64,000 nt of DNA from NCBI RefSeq assembly GCF_014204525.1, contig NZ_JACHLP010000005.1, forward strand, positions 1 through 64,000, given 5' to 3'. The DNA comes from Roseateles oligotrophus. GTDB lineage: Bacteria; Pseudomonadota; Gammaproteobacteria; Burkholderiales; Burkholderiaceae_C. The translations under genes and the position numbers were made by a program. This document shows positions 7,934 to 16,436 of this stretch, piece after piece; position 1 is the stretch's first letter; every line of letters starts with the position of its first letter. The notes beneath the pieces were generated by a model. That model was not told where the DNA came from. It did no database searches and saw only the letters and a list, made by a program, of their open reading frames with translations.

Positions 7934-8920
7934 ATGAGTTTGCTGATTCTTGAGCCGCTGGAAACCGAGGTGATGCAATGGCTGGCGGAGCGCCAGGATC
8001 TGCGCTTCGCCCCCGAGCTGGCGGCCCAGCCCGGCCAACTGCGCCAGGCTTTGCGCCAGGCCCGCGCCGTGATCCTGCCGCCCAGTGTGGCGGTGGACGC
8101 CAGCTTGCTGCGTTCGGCACCCAAGCTGCGCGTGCTCGGGCGCATGAGCGCGGGCGGTGAGAACATCGATCTGGACGCTTGCCGCAATGCCCAGGTCGAG
8201 GTGGTTCGCAGCGCCACGGCGACCGGCAATGCCGAGGCCGAATTTGTGATCGCCGCCCTCTTGTCCCTGCTGCGCCGGGTGCCGGTGCAGTCCAGCGACG
8301 GCATGTGGGTGGGGCGCGAGCTGGGCTGTTCTACCGTGGGCTTGATCGGCATGACGCCGGCCGCCCGCGTGCTGGCTCAGCTGCTGCCTATTTTTGGCAC
8401 CCGGGTGGTGGGTTATGACCCCAGCCTGCACCAGAGCGACCCTTTGTGGGCGCAATGGGGGATTGAGCCCCTGTCGCTGCGCGAGCTGATGGAGCAGAGC
8501 GATGGCGTCAGCGTGCAACTGGCCTACTTCCCGCGCTACCGGGGCTTGATCGGCGAGCGGGTGCTGGGCTTTTCCAAGCCGGGCCAGGTGCTGGTGAGCA
8601 TCGCCCACGCTGCCTTGTTGGACGACGCGGCGCTGGCTGAGGCCTTGCATTCGGGGCGGCTGCTGGCCGCCTGGCTGGACAGCCTGGAGCCCGGCATGCA
8701 GGAGCCGGGCCGGCCTTTGCACGGCCTGGCGGCCTTGCAGGTGACGCCCCGCCTGGCCGGCACCACCCGTGAGTCGCGGGCGCGTGCGGCCTGGGGGGTG
8801 GCGCGGCGCATCGATGAGCTGCTGGCCGCATCGCCCGAACCCACGGGCGAGCCCAGGGCCGGCGTCGTCAGCCCCTCAAACGGGCCGATGGACGCAAGCG
8901 CCTTGCGACGCTGGCGCTGA
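7934..8920 (+). CDS. D-2-hydroxyacid dehydrogenase fold protein with eroded catalytic motifs
   Basis: A 328-residue protein with the overall D-isomer 2-hydroxyacid dehydrogenase layout. Key positions are changed. The NAD loop GxGxxG reads GMTPAA (139-144). The catalytic arginine, normally in NTARG, is H225 in SIAHAALLDD. The catalytic histidine, normally in TPHxxG, is R273 in TPRLAGTT. The acid may survive as E252 in SLEPG. The frame is intact and codon use is normal, so it is not an obvious pseudogene. It may be a non-catalytic or repurposed paralogue. It diverges from galU and converges on valS with a 6-base gap. Confidence 0.8.
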   Translation: MSLLILEPLETEVMQWLAERQDLRFAPELAAQPGQLRQALRQARAVILPPSVAVDASLLRSAPKLRVLGRMSAGGENIDLDACRNAQVEVVRSATATGNAEAEFVIAALLSLLRRVPVQSSDGMWVGRELGCSTVGLIGMTPAARVLAQLLPIFGTRVVGYDPSLHQSDPLWAQWGIEPLSLRELMEQSDGVSVQLAYFPRYRGLIGERVLGFSKPGQVLVSIAHAALLDDAALAEALHSGRLLAAWLDSLEPGMQEPGRPLHGLAALQVTPRLAGTTRESRARAAWGVARRIDELLAASPEPTGEPRAGVVSPSNGPMDASALRRWR

Positions 8921-8926
8921 GCCGCC

Positions 8927-11791
8927 TCAGCCGGCCTGCAGCTGATCCAGCTGCGCGCGAAGGCGCGTCACCGTGCTGCTGAAATCGCTGATGCGCTGAC
9001 GCTCCTGCGCCACCACGGCCGCCGGCGCGCGCGCCACAAAGCCTTCATTGCCCAGCTTGGCCTCGGCCTTGGCGATCTCGCTTGTCAAGCGGGTGATCTC
9101 CTTGCTCAGACGAGCCGTTTCGGCCGCCACATCGATCTCCACATGCAGGGCCAGGCGGGCCTCGCCATGGACCAGCACCGGGGCGGCCCGGCTGGCGGCG
9201 TTGAAGGCCGCCTCGTCATTGATGATCTGAACCTCGCTGAGCTTGGCCAGCACCTTCAGAAACGGTGCGGCCTCGCTCAGGAAGCGGGTGTCGCCCCCCA
9301 CCAGCAGGGGCACGCGCTCCGAGGCCGAGAGATTCATCTCGCTGCGCAGGCTGCGGCAGGTGCCCACCACGGTCTTGAGCGAGGCCACCCAGGCATCGGC
9401 GACCGGGTCAATGCGCTCGGGCTGTGCCTGCGGGTAGGCAGCGCTGACGATGTAACTCTCTACATCGGCGGCCTTGCGGCCGGCCACCGGCGCCACGGTC
9501 TGCCACAGCTCCTCGGTGATGAAGGGGGCGATGGGGTGCAGCAGGCGCAGCACGGTCTCCAGCACGCGGATCAGGGTGCGGCGGGTGGCGCGCTGCTGGG
9601 CCGCGTCGCCCTGCGCGATCTGCACCTTGGCGATTTCAAGATACCAGTCGCAATACTCGTCCCAGACGAAGGAGTAGGCCGCGTTGGCTACATTGTCCAG
9701 GCGGTACTCGGCAAAGCCCTGGGCCACGGCCGCTTCCACGCGCTGCAACTCGCCGGTGATCCAGCGGTCCGCCGGGCTGAGGCTCAGCTCGCCCTCGGCC
9801 ACGCCGCAGTGGCTTTGACTAACTTGCTGCGCAAGTAAGTCGTCGCCGCAACTCCGTTCCACTCCGTTGTCCTGGCCCTCGCAATTCATCAGCACAAAGC
9901 GCGTGGCATTCCACAGCTTGTTGCAGAAGTTGCGATAGCCCTCGCAGCGCTTGGTGTCGAAATTGATATTGCGGCCCAGCGTGGCATAGCTGGCCATGGT
10001 GAAGCGCAGGGCGTCGGCGCCGTAGGCCGGCATGCCTTCGGGGAATTCCTTCTTCACCCGTGCGGCGACCTTGGGCGCGGTCTCGGGGCGGCGCAGGCCG
10101 GCGGTGGACTTGGCGACCAGGGTGTCCAGGTCCACGCCTTCGATCAGGTCCACCGGGTCCAGCACATTGCCCTCGCTCTTGCTCATCTTCTGGCCCTGCG
10201 AGTCGCGCACCAGACCGTGGATGTAGACATGCTTGAAGGGCACTTTGCCGGTGAAGTGCTTCGTCATCATGATCATCCGGGCGACCCAGAAGAAGATGAT
10301 GTCGTAACCCGTGACCAGGACCGAGGAGGGCAGGAAGAGATCCTGCTCCAGCGTCTGCTCGGGCCAGCCCAGCGTCGAGAAGGGCACCAGGGCGGAGCTG
10401 TACCAGGTGTCCAGCACATCCTCGTCGCGCGTGAGCGCGCCGCTATAGCCGGCGGCCGTGGCCTTGGCGCGGGCTTCTTCTTCATCGCGGGCGACGAAGA
10501 GCTGGCCGGCCTCGCCATACCAGGCCGGGATCTGATGGCCCCACCAGAGCTGGCGCGAGATGCACCAGTCCTGGATATTGCCCATCCAGTGGTTGTAGGT
10601 GTTGATCCATTGCTCGGGGTAGAACTTGACCTCGCCGCTGGCCACCGCCTCGACGGCACCCTGGGCGATGCTGCGGCCGTTCTGGCCGGGCTTGTTCATG
10701 GCCATGAACCATTGGTCGGTCAGCATGGGCTCGATGATCTGGCCGGTGCGCTCGCAGCGCGGCACCATCAGCTTGTGCTTCTTGACCTCAACTAGCAGGC
10801 CTTGCGCCTCCAGGTCGGCGACGATCTTCTTGCGTGCCACAAAGCGGTCCAGGCCGCGGTAGGCCTCGGGGGCCTTGTCGTTGATCTTGGCGTCCAGGGT
10901 CAGCACGCCGATCAGGGGCAGGCCATGGCGCTGGCCGACGGCGTAGTCATTGGTGTCGTGCGCGGGCGTGACCTTGACGACGCCGGTGCCGAAGGCGCGG
11001 TCCACATAGTCATCGGCGATCACCGGGATGCTGCGGCCGCACAGGGGCAGGGTGACCTGCTTGCCGATCAGGGCGTTGTAGCGTTCGTCTTCCGGGTGCA
11101 CCATCACGGCCACATCGCCCAGCATGGTCTCGGGCCGGGTGGTCGCCACGACCAGCTCGCCCGAACCGTCGACCAAGGGGTAGCGGATATGCCAGAGGAA
11201 GCCGTCTTCCTCTTCGCTATTGACTTCCAGATCGGAGACGGCGGACTTCAGCACCGGGTCCCAGTTGACCAGGCGATTGCCGCGGTAGATCAGGCCCTCG
11301 TCGAAGAGCTGGACAAAGGTCTCGGTCACCACCTTGGACAGCTTCTCGTCCATGGTGAAGTACTCGTGATCCCAGCTGACCGAGTCGCCCATGCGGCGCA
11401 TCTGGCCGGTGATGGTGTTGCCGCTCTCCTGCTTCCATTCCCAGATGCGGGCGACGAAATTTTTGCGGCCCAGGCCATGGCGGTCCAGGCCCTGGGCCTG
11501 CAACTGGCGTTCCACCACGATCTGGGTGGCGATGCCGGCGTGGTCGGTGCCGGGCACCCACAGCGTGTTGTGGCCCAGCATGCGGTGGTAGCGCGTCAAC
11601 GAGTCCATGATGGTCTGGTTGAAGGCATGGCCCATATGCAGGGTGCCGGTCACATTGGGCGGTGGCAGCTGGATGCTGAAGGACTCGCGGCCTGAGTCCA
11701 GTGTGGGCTTGTACAGGCCCTTGGCCTCCCACAAAGGGCCCCAGTGGGCTTCCAGGGCGGCGGGCTCAAACGATTTGGCGAGTTCGGTCAT
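8927..11791 (-). CDS. valS: Valyl-tRNA synthetase
   Basis: Charges tRNA-Val. The 954-residue class I synthetase has the HIGH-type motif [14 protein letters not shown] and the KMSKS motif [10 protein letters not shown]. It also has a C-terminal coiled-coil arm rich in Arg/Leu/Ala (final 70 residues). The start [10 protein letters not shown] excludes 65 upstream residues that run through a long palindrome. About 25 residues near coordinates 9800-9870, rich in Gln/Ser/Cys, sit between MNCEGQD and the conserved [10 protein letters not shown]. They coincide with an inverted repeat and look like an in-frame insertion. Confidence 0.97.
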   Translation of the reverse strand: MTELAKSFEPAALEAHWGPLWEAKGLYKPTLDSGRESFSIQLPPPNVTGTLHMGHAFNQTIMDSLTRYHRMLGHNTLWVPGTDHAGIATQIVVERQLQAQGLDRHGLGRKNFVARIWEWKQESGNTITGQMRRMGDSVSWDHEYFTMDEKLSKVVTETFVQLFDEGLIYRGNRLVNWDPVLKSAVSDLEVNSEEEDGFLWHIRYPLVDGSGELVVATTRPETMLGDVAVMVHPEDERYNALIGKQVTLPLCGRSIPVIADDYVDRAFGTGVVKVTPAHDTNDYAVGQRHGLPLIGVLTLDAKINDKAPEAYRGLDRFVARKKIVADLEAQGLLVEVKKHKLMVPRCERTGQIIEPMLTDQWFMAMNKPGQNGRSIAQGAVEAVASGEVKFYPEQWINTYNHWMGNIQDWCISRQLWWGHQIPAWYGEAGQLFVARDEEEARAKATAAGYSGALTRDEDVLDTWYSSALVPFSTLGWPEQTLEQDLFLPSSVLVTGYDIIFFWVARMIMMTKHFTGKVPFKHVYIHGLVRDSQGQKMSKSEGNVLDPVDLIEGVDLDTLVAKSTAGLRRPETAPKVAARVKKEFPEGMPAYGADALRFTMASYATLGRNINFDTKRCEGYRNFCNKLWNATRFVLMNCEGQDNGVERSCGDDLLAQQVSQSHCGVAEGELSLSPADRWITGELQRVEAAVAQGFAEYRLDNVANAAYSFVWDEYCDWYLEIAKVQIAQGDAAQQRATRRTLIRVLETVLRLLHPIAPFITEELWQTVAPVAGRKAADVESYIVSAAYPQAQPERIDPVADAWVASLKTVVGTCRSLRSEMNLSASERVPLLVGGDTRFLSEAAPFLKVLAKLSEVQIINDEAAFNAASRAAPVLVHGEARLALHVEIDVAAETARLSKEITRLTSEIAKAEAKLGNEGFVARAPAAVVAQERQRISDFSSTVTRLRAQLDQLQAG
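9818..9840. repeat. Short inverted repeat inside valS
   Basis: Ten-base arms ACTAACTTGC and GCAAGTAAGT (9 of 10 paired) around TGC. Next to it, at 9850-9868, is a near-direct repeat of ACTCCGTT. The segment encodes the unusual [10 protein letters not shown] stretch of ValS and keeps the frame. It resembles the small palindromic elements some bacteria tolerate inside coding sequences. Confidence 0.6.
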
Positions 11792-11832
11792 AGAGGCTTG
11801 AAGCGGCCGGGGCCGCGTGGCTGTTGCTTGGG

Positions 11833-11925
11833 CTAGGAGTCTGTCGGGCTTGGGAATCGCCGGTGAAAAATGGACCGCTGCGGTCGATTTCCCGCCGGCG
11901 ATTCCCAAGTCCGACAGACTCCTAG
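11833..11925. repeat. 93-base near-perfect palindrome upstream of valS
   Basis: Arms 11833-11863 and 11895-11925 pair over 31 bases with one mismatch (G-U in RNA). The inner 31 bases can extend the stem through GACCG-CTG-CGGTC. The outer ends are CTAG on both sides. It lies between the divergent starts of valS (42 bases away) and the Spy-like gene. The structure suggests a MITE- or REP-type element with no coding capacity. On the minus strand it would be a large hairpin in the valS leader. Confidence 0.75.
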
Positions 11926-12045
11926 AGATGCTGGGATTGTAGGCGGCGATACAAAACGAAACGCAGCGATACCGGCATGAAAACACCGGGCAGGCCAGGC
12001 GCCGGAGACTGCAGTCCTCATCAACGCAGACCGGAGTCTCTCCCC

Positions 12046-12510
12046 ATGAAGTTCTATCAAAAACGTTTCTTCAAGCGCGGCTTGCTGGCATTGACCGGTG
12101 TGGGCCTGATCGCTTTTGCTGCCTCGGCCTTTGCCCACCGCATGGGCTCCTGCCGCCACGGCGGGGACGCCAACGAATGCCGGGCCCAGATCGTCGCCAA
12201 GGTCGGCGCCAAGCTGGATCTGGACGCCCATCAGAAGCAGCAGCTGGACAAGCTGGCCCAGACCCTGCAAGCCCAGCGCGAGGCCATGATGGGCGCCAAG
12301 GGCGAGTCCCGCCAGGCGGTGCAAGCCCTGCTGGCCGGCCCCAAATTCGACCAAGCGGCGGCTCAGGCCTTGCTGGACAGCAAGACGGCGGCCGTGCAGG
12401 ACAAGGGGCCGGCGCTGATCGCCGCGGTGGCGGGTTTCTATGACTCGCTGCGGCCCGAGCAGCAGGAAAAGCTGCGCGGTTTCATGAATCGCCACCATGG
12501 CCGTGCCTGA
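12046..12510 (+). CDS. Spy/CpxP family periplasmic protein
   Basis: A 154-residue exported protein. The signal peptide runs from KRFFKRG through [11 protein letters not shown], with cleavage expected near AFA-HR. The mature part is helical with Gln- and Lys-rich segments ([19 protein letters not shown]) and an LTxxQ-like [13 protein letters not shown] near the C terminus. These features mark Spy/CpxP chaperone-like proteins that bind unfolded periplasmic proteins or sense metal and envelope stress. Its position 63 bases ahead of a CpxRA-like pair suggests the CpxP role of an accessory inhibitor. The start is MKFYQKRF, since the upstream extension would bury the signal peptide. Confidence 0.85.
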   Translation: MKFYQKRFFKRGLLALTGVGLIAFAASAFAHRMGSCRHGGDANECRAQIVAKVGAKLDLDAHQKQQLDKLAQTLQAQREAMMGAKGESRQAVQALLAGPKFDQAAAQALLDSKTAAVQDKGPALIAAVAGFYDSLRPEQQEKLRGFMNRHHGRA

Positions 12511-12573
12511 GGCCAGAGGCCAGAGGCTTGGCGCGGCACAATGACTTGAAACAACCGCTGCCGCCGCAACACC

Positions 12574-13272
12574 ATGCCCCATCTGCTCCTGATCGACGAT
12601 GACCAAGCCCTGGGCCCGCCGCTGGCCCAGTATCTGGCGAGGTTTGACTTCAGCCTGGAGCAGGCCTGCAAACCCAGCCTGGGCCTGCAAAGCCTGCAGA
12701 CCCGGGCTTTTGATGCGCTGATCCTGGACGGCATGCTGCCCGAGATGGACGGCTTCGAGTTGTGCAAGCGCATACGCGCGGGCGACTGGGTATTTCGCAA
12801 CATCCCCATCCTGATGCTGACGGCGCGGGGCGATCTGACGGACAAGGTGGTGGGTCTGGAGCTGGGGGCGGACGACTATCTGGCCAAGCCTTTCGAGCCG
12901 CGCGAGCTGGCGGCGCGGCTGCAGACCATTTTGCGCCGGGTCCCGCCGGCCGTGCCGCTGGCGGCGAGCCCTGTGCAGCGTTTCGAGGGCTTGCAGATCG
13001 ACAGCCTGCGTCGTGAGGCGCGCCGTGGCGACGTTTTGTTAGACCTGACCGGCACCGAGTTCGAGCTCTTGCTCCTGCTGGCCCGCGAACCCGGCCGGGT
13101 CTGGCACCGCGACGACATCCTCAACCAGCTGCGCGGCCAGGACGCCGATCTCTACACCCGCGCGGTGGACATCCTGATTAGCCGCCTGCGCCGCAAGCTG
13201 GAGCCGCTGGACGCCATCAAGACCCTGCGCAATGTGGGCTATAGCTTCGCCCTGGCGGCCTTGCCGGCATGA
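12574..13272 (+). CDS. OmpR/CpxR-family response regulator
   Basis: A 232-residue two-component regulator. The receiver domain (1-115) has the acidic pocket LLIDDD, phospho-acceptor D52 in LILDGMLPEMDG, and K105 in DDYLAKPFEP. A winged-helix DNA-binding domain follows (about 130-230), with ILISRLRRKLEP as the recognition region. Its stop overlaps the kinase start by 4 bases (ATGA), so the pair is translationally coupled. The preceding Spy-like gene is a likely target or accessory. Confidence 0.93.
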   Translation: MPHLLLIDDDQALGPPLAQYLARFDFSLEQACKPSLGLQSLQTRAFDALILDGMLPEMDGFELCKRIRAGDWVFRNIPILMLTARGDLTDKVVGLELGADDYLAKPFEPRELAARLQTILRRVPPAVPLAASPVQRFEGLQIDSLRREARRGDVLLDLTGTEFELLLLLAREPGRVWHRDDILNQLRGQDADLYTRAVDILISRLRRKLEPLDAIKTLRNVGYSFALAALPA

Positions 13273-14612
13273 AAAACACAAGTCCTGCCTTGAAGAGCAA
13301 GCGCCTGCGCCACCGGCTCGGCGCCCGCATGGTGCTGGTCTTTGTGCTGCTGGCCGCGTTGAGCAGCCTGATCCTGGTCGGCGGCGTGCGTCAGCTGCTG
13401 GATCAGGGCTGGCGCTATTGGGTCCAGCCTCTGATGAGCGACTATGTCGACCGGGTGGTGCTGGACCTGGGCTCGCCGCCCCAGATCGAGCGGGCCCGCG
13501 CGCTGACGCAGCGTCTGCCGCTGGAGGTGTCGATTCGCGGGCCGGTGGTGAACTGGAGTTCGCGGCAAGAGCGTGCGGACGGGGGCGTGCAGCCGTCTGC
13601 CTTCGATCCCTGGCAGAGCCGGCATAAGGCCTGGGCCGAGCAGCTCAGCCGCCGCAGTGCGGACGGGCATGAGCTGCGCATCGGCCTGTCCGGCCTGGCC
13701 TGGCAGCAGCACCCCAGCCGCAAGGCCTGGTGGATGTTGGCGGGGCTTTTGCTGGTCACGGCCCTGGCCTACGCCAGCGTGCGCTGGATGTTGCGCCCCT
13801 TGCAAGCCATGGCCCTGGGCGCCGCAGCCTTTGGGCGGGGCGAGTTTGAGCACCGCATCCCGATCAGGGTGGGCTTGAAGGGCCCGCGTCACCTCGATGA
13901 ACTGGGCGATCTGGCCCTGCGTTTCAACCAGATGGCGGCCGACATCCAGCAGATGCTGGACGGCAAGCGCGCCTTGCTGCTGGCCATCAGCCACGAGCTG
14001 CGCAGCCCGCTGACCCGTGCGCGCCTGCATGCCGAGCTGGTGGAGCCCGGCCCCGCCCAGCAGGCCTTGCTGAATGATTTGGGCTTGATGGGCGAGCTGA
14101 TCAGCGATCTGCTGGAAAGCGAGCGCCTGGGCGCGGGCCACCAGGCCTTGCAGCTGCAGGCCGCCGATCTGAACGCGCTGGTGCGCGAGGCGGTCGGGCG
14201 CCAGACCAGCCCGGTGGAGCTGGACCTGGCCCAGGATCTGCCCGCCCTGCAGCTGGACCCCATGCGCATCCAGCTGCTGCTGCGCAATCTGCTGGACAAC
14301 GCCGCCCGCCATCACCGGCCCGAGCTGGGGCCGCTGCAAATGAGTACGCGGCGCAGCGAGCAAGGCATTGAACTGCGGCTGCGCGACCGGGGGCTGGGCG
14401 TGCCGCCCGAGCAGCTGAGCCAGCTGGGCCAGCCCTTTTATCGCACCGACGCGGCGCGCAGCCGCAGCGAGGGTGGGGCCGGCCTGGGCCTGAGCCTGTG
14501 CCGTTTGATCGCCCTGGCCCATGGGGGGCGGCTGGACTTTGCCAACGCGCAACCCGGCCTGGTGGTGAGCCTGGTTTTGCCCGCCAGGCCGGCGCAAATT
14601 CGGCCGGCCTGA
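13269..14612 (+). CDS. CpxA-like sensor histidine kinase
   Basis: A 447-residue inner-membrane kinase. Transmembrane segments lie at about 20-42 and 153-172, flanking a short periplasmic domain of about 110 residues. HAMP follows (RPLQAMALGAAAFGRGEF), then the HisKA box with H242 in AISHELRSPLTR. An ATPase domain carries N-box NLLDNAARHH and G-box GGAGLGLSLC. It is coupled to the upstream regulator. The Spy/CpxP-like gene in front supports an envelope-stress role. The signal is unknown. Confidence 0.93.
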   Translation: MKNTSPALKSKRLRHRLGARMVLVFVLLAALSSLILVGGVRQLLDQGWRYWVQPLMSDYVDRVVLDLGSPPQIERARALTQRLPLEVSIRGPVVNWSSRQERADGGVQPSAFDPWQSRHKAWAEQLSRRSADGHELRIGLSGLAWQQHPSRKAWWMLAGLLLVTALAYASVRWMLRPLQAMALGAAAFGRGEFEHRIPIRVGLKGPRHLDELGDLALRFNQMAADIQQMLDGKRALLLAISHELRSPLTRARLHAELVEPGPAQQALLNDLGLMGELISDLLESERLGAGHQALQLQAADLNALVREAVGRQTSPVELDLAQDLPALQLDPMRIQLLLRNLLDNAARHHRPELGPLQMSTRRSEQGIELRLRDRGLGVPPEQLSQLGQPFYRTDAARSRSEGGAGLGLSLCRLIALAHGGRLDFANAQPGLVVSLVLPARPAQIRPA

Positions 14613-14718
14613 GCCTGCTGCTATACGCCTTTTTGGAGAGCCCCCGCCCGGCCCAAGGCCATCTCGGTGGGTGTTACCTTGCCTCGCCTTCTACCCATTC
14701 AAACGAAAGGTCTTGTCC

Positions 14719-15777
14719 ATGTTGTTCAGCTCCTTGCAAGCCGGTGCCCTGACCCTGCCCAACCGTCTCCTGATGGCGCCGCTGACCCGCACCCGGGCCG
14801 ATGCCGGCCATCTGCCCAATGCCTTGATGGCCGAGTACTACGCCCAGCGCGCCAGTGCCGGCCTCATCATCACCGAGTGCACGATGATTGCGCCGGGCAC
14901 CTCGGCCTTCCATGCCGAGCCCGGCATTTATTCCGCCGAGCAGATAGCGGCCTGGAAGCAGGTCACGGCCGCCGTGCATGCCAAGGGCGGCCGCATCTTT
15001 CTGCAGATCTGGCACGCCGGCCGTGCCGCCCATCCGGCCATGAATGAAGGTGCCGAGAACGTAGCGCCCAGCGCCATCGCCATCGAGGGCGAGGTGCATA
15101 CGCCCCAGGGCAAGCGGCCTAACGCCGTGCCGCGTGCATTGCGCATCGACGAAATCCCGACCATTGTCGAAGCCTATGCCCAGGCCGCCCGCAACGCCAT
15201 CGCCGCGGGCTTTGACGGGGTGGAGGTGCATGGTGCCAACGGCTATCTGATCGACCAGTTCCTGCGCGACGGCGCCAACCAGCGCCAGGACGCCTACGGT
15301 GGCTCGTTGCCGAACCGGGCCCGCTTCCTCTTCGAGGTGCTGGAAGCGGTGACGGCCGCCATCGGCAGCGAACGCGTGGGCCTGCGCCTCTCGCCCCTGA
15401 ATAGCTATAACAGCATGGTGGACAGCGACCCCGTGGGTTTGATCACTTATCTGGCCGAGCAGCTGAACCGCTTCAAGCTGGCCTATCTGCATCTGATGCG
15501 GGCCGACTTCTTCCAGGCCCAGAGCGGCGATGTGATCACGCCGGCCCGGGCCCATTACAAGGGCTTGCTGATCGGCAATATGGGCTATGGCCTGGAGGAG
15601 TCGCAGCAGGCCCTGGCCGCGGGCAAGCTGGACGCCGTGGCCTTTGGCACCGGCTTTCTGGCCAACCCCGATCTGCCGGCCCGCTTCAAGGCCGGCGCCG
15701 CGCTCAACGCGCCCGACGCCAGCACTTTTTACACGCCGGGGGCCAAGGGGTATACGGACTATCCGGTGCTTGGCTGA
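14719..15777 (+). CDS. Alkene reductase, old yellow enzyme family (NemA-like)
   Basis: An FMN-dependent ene-reductase of 352 residues that uses NAD(P)H to reduce activated C=C bonds or nitro esters. Visible family features are APLTRTRAD near the N terminus, the barrel motif VHGANGYLIDQFLRDGANQR, and YGGSLPNRARF. The FMN phosphate-binding end is GNMGYG and DAVAFGTGFLANPDLP. The start MLFSSLQAG is favoured over an in-frame ATG 16 codons upstream, since family members begin close to this point. It stands 106 bases past the kinase gene and no dedicated regulator is adjacent. Confidence 0.92.
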   Translation: MLFSSLQAGALTLPNRLLMAPLTRTRADAGHLPNALMAEYYAQRASAGLIITECTMIAPGTSAFHAEPGIYSAEQIAAWKQVTAAVHAKGGRIFLQIWHAGRAAHPAMNEGAENVAPSAIAIEGEVHTPQGKRPNAVPRALRIDEIPTIVEAYAQAARNAIAAGFDGVEVHGANGYLIDQFLRDGANQRQDAYGGSLPNRARFLFEVLEAVTAAIGSERVGLRLSPLNSYNSMVDSDPVGLITYLAEQLNRFKLAYLHLMRADFFQAQSGDVITPARAHYKGLLIGNMGYGLEESQQALAAGKLDAVAFGTGFLANPDLPARFKAGAALNAPDASTFYTPGAKGYTDYPVLG

Positions 15778-15822
15778 CGGTGCTTGCTGTCCTCGCGCTA
15801 AACTTCAACTCTGGAGGCGTCT

Positions 15823-16041
15823 ATGGACTCTGCACTTGTCAAGCGAGACCCGGAAATCATGAGTGGAGCGCTTTGCTTCACAGGCACTCGCGTCCCGGTG
15901 AAGAATCTGTTCGATTACCTTGAGGGCTCCTCATCGCTTGAGGACTTTCTTGAGGATTTTCCGGCGCTGTCCCGTGAGCGGGTCGTCGCAGTACTTGAGG
16001 CTGCTCGTGAGCGCCTCGCCGCCGATGCGCCTGCTGCTTGA
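15823..16041 (+). CDS. DUF433 antitoxin-like protein
   Basis: A 72-residue winged-helix-like protein of the DUF433 family. The signature SGALCFTGTRVPVKNLFDYLEGSS is close to the family's G-x-P-x-(I/L)xGTRVPV pattern. Such proteins are antitoxins or DNA-binding partners of PIN-like toxins. A GGAG ribosome site precedes the start. The gene overlaps the following toxin-like gene by 17 bases, the usual antitoxin-first order. Confidence 0.85.
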   Translation: MDSALVKRDPEIMSGALCFTGTRVPVKNLFDYLEGSSSLEDFLEDFPALSRERVVAVLEAARERLAADAPAA

Positions 16042-16351
16042 CGAATGTGTTCCAGCGCGCCTGAAGAGGTCGCTGCCCTTGCATCAGGTGTCAACGGTGG
16101 TCCAGCAGGGCTGGTCCGGCGTCAAGAATGGAAAACTGCTGGCTCTTGCGGCCGAAGGTTTCGACGCATTCATCACCGTCGACAAGAATCTTCCCTATCA
16201 ACAGAATAGGTCGGCCTTGCCGGTGGCAGTGCTGGTATTGGACGCCGTGTCAAACGAATTGCCCTACTTGCTGCCACTGCTTCCTGTCCTTGAGACGGCG
16301 CTGGCGAAGCTTCAGCCGGGCACCTACGTTCTCTTGCAAGCCGAGACTTGA
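16025..16351 (+). CDS. DUF5615 PIN-like toxin
   Basis: A 108-residue protein of the PIN-like DUF5615 family, predicted to cleave RNA as the toxin of the pair. The N-terminal acidic pair D6-E7 in MRLLLDECVPARL and the later acid in FDAFITVDKNLPYQQN are the expected metal ligands. The start inside the antitoxin gene is fixed by the MRLLLDE family N terminus. Its stop codon lies in the first copy of a short direct repeat of guaC 3' sequence, so the right boundary may be a recombination junction. Confidence 0.85.
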   Translation: MRLLLDECVPARLKRSLPLHQVSTVVQQGWSGVKNGKLLALAAEGFDAFITVDKNLPYQQNRSALPVAVLVLDAVSNELPYLLPLLPVLETALAKLQPGTYVLLQAET

Positions 16352-16436
16352 AGAGGTGTTCCCCCCGCGTTCTGGCTGCGCCGGAACGCGGGGCCAGCGC
16401 AGAGCAGCTACATGAAGAGATGTTCCCCCGCGTTCT
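16349..16436. repeat. Direct repeat of the guaC 3' end plus a 10-base inverted repeat
   Basis: Copy A (16349-16373) and copy B (16413-16436) share TGAAGAG(G/A)TGTTCCCC then CGCGTTCT, differing by one substitution and one C. Copy B is the coding 3' end of guaC (ENAGEHLF) and copy A overlaps the toxin stop. CCCCGCGTTC (16363-16372) also pairs perfectly with GAACGCGGGG (16384-16393), forming a hairpin that could terminate either converging gene. Confidence 0.75.

Noticed and set aside
11792-12045. T-box or other riboswitch in the valS leader
   Set aside because: The leader is dominated by the long palindrome. No specifier loop, antiterminator TGG motif or terminator alternative is visible, and T-boxes are rare in betaproteobacteria.
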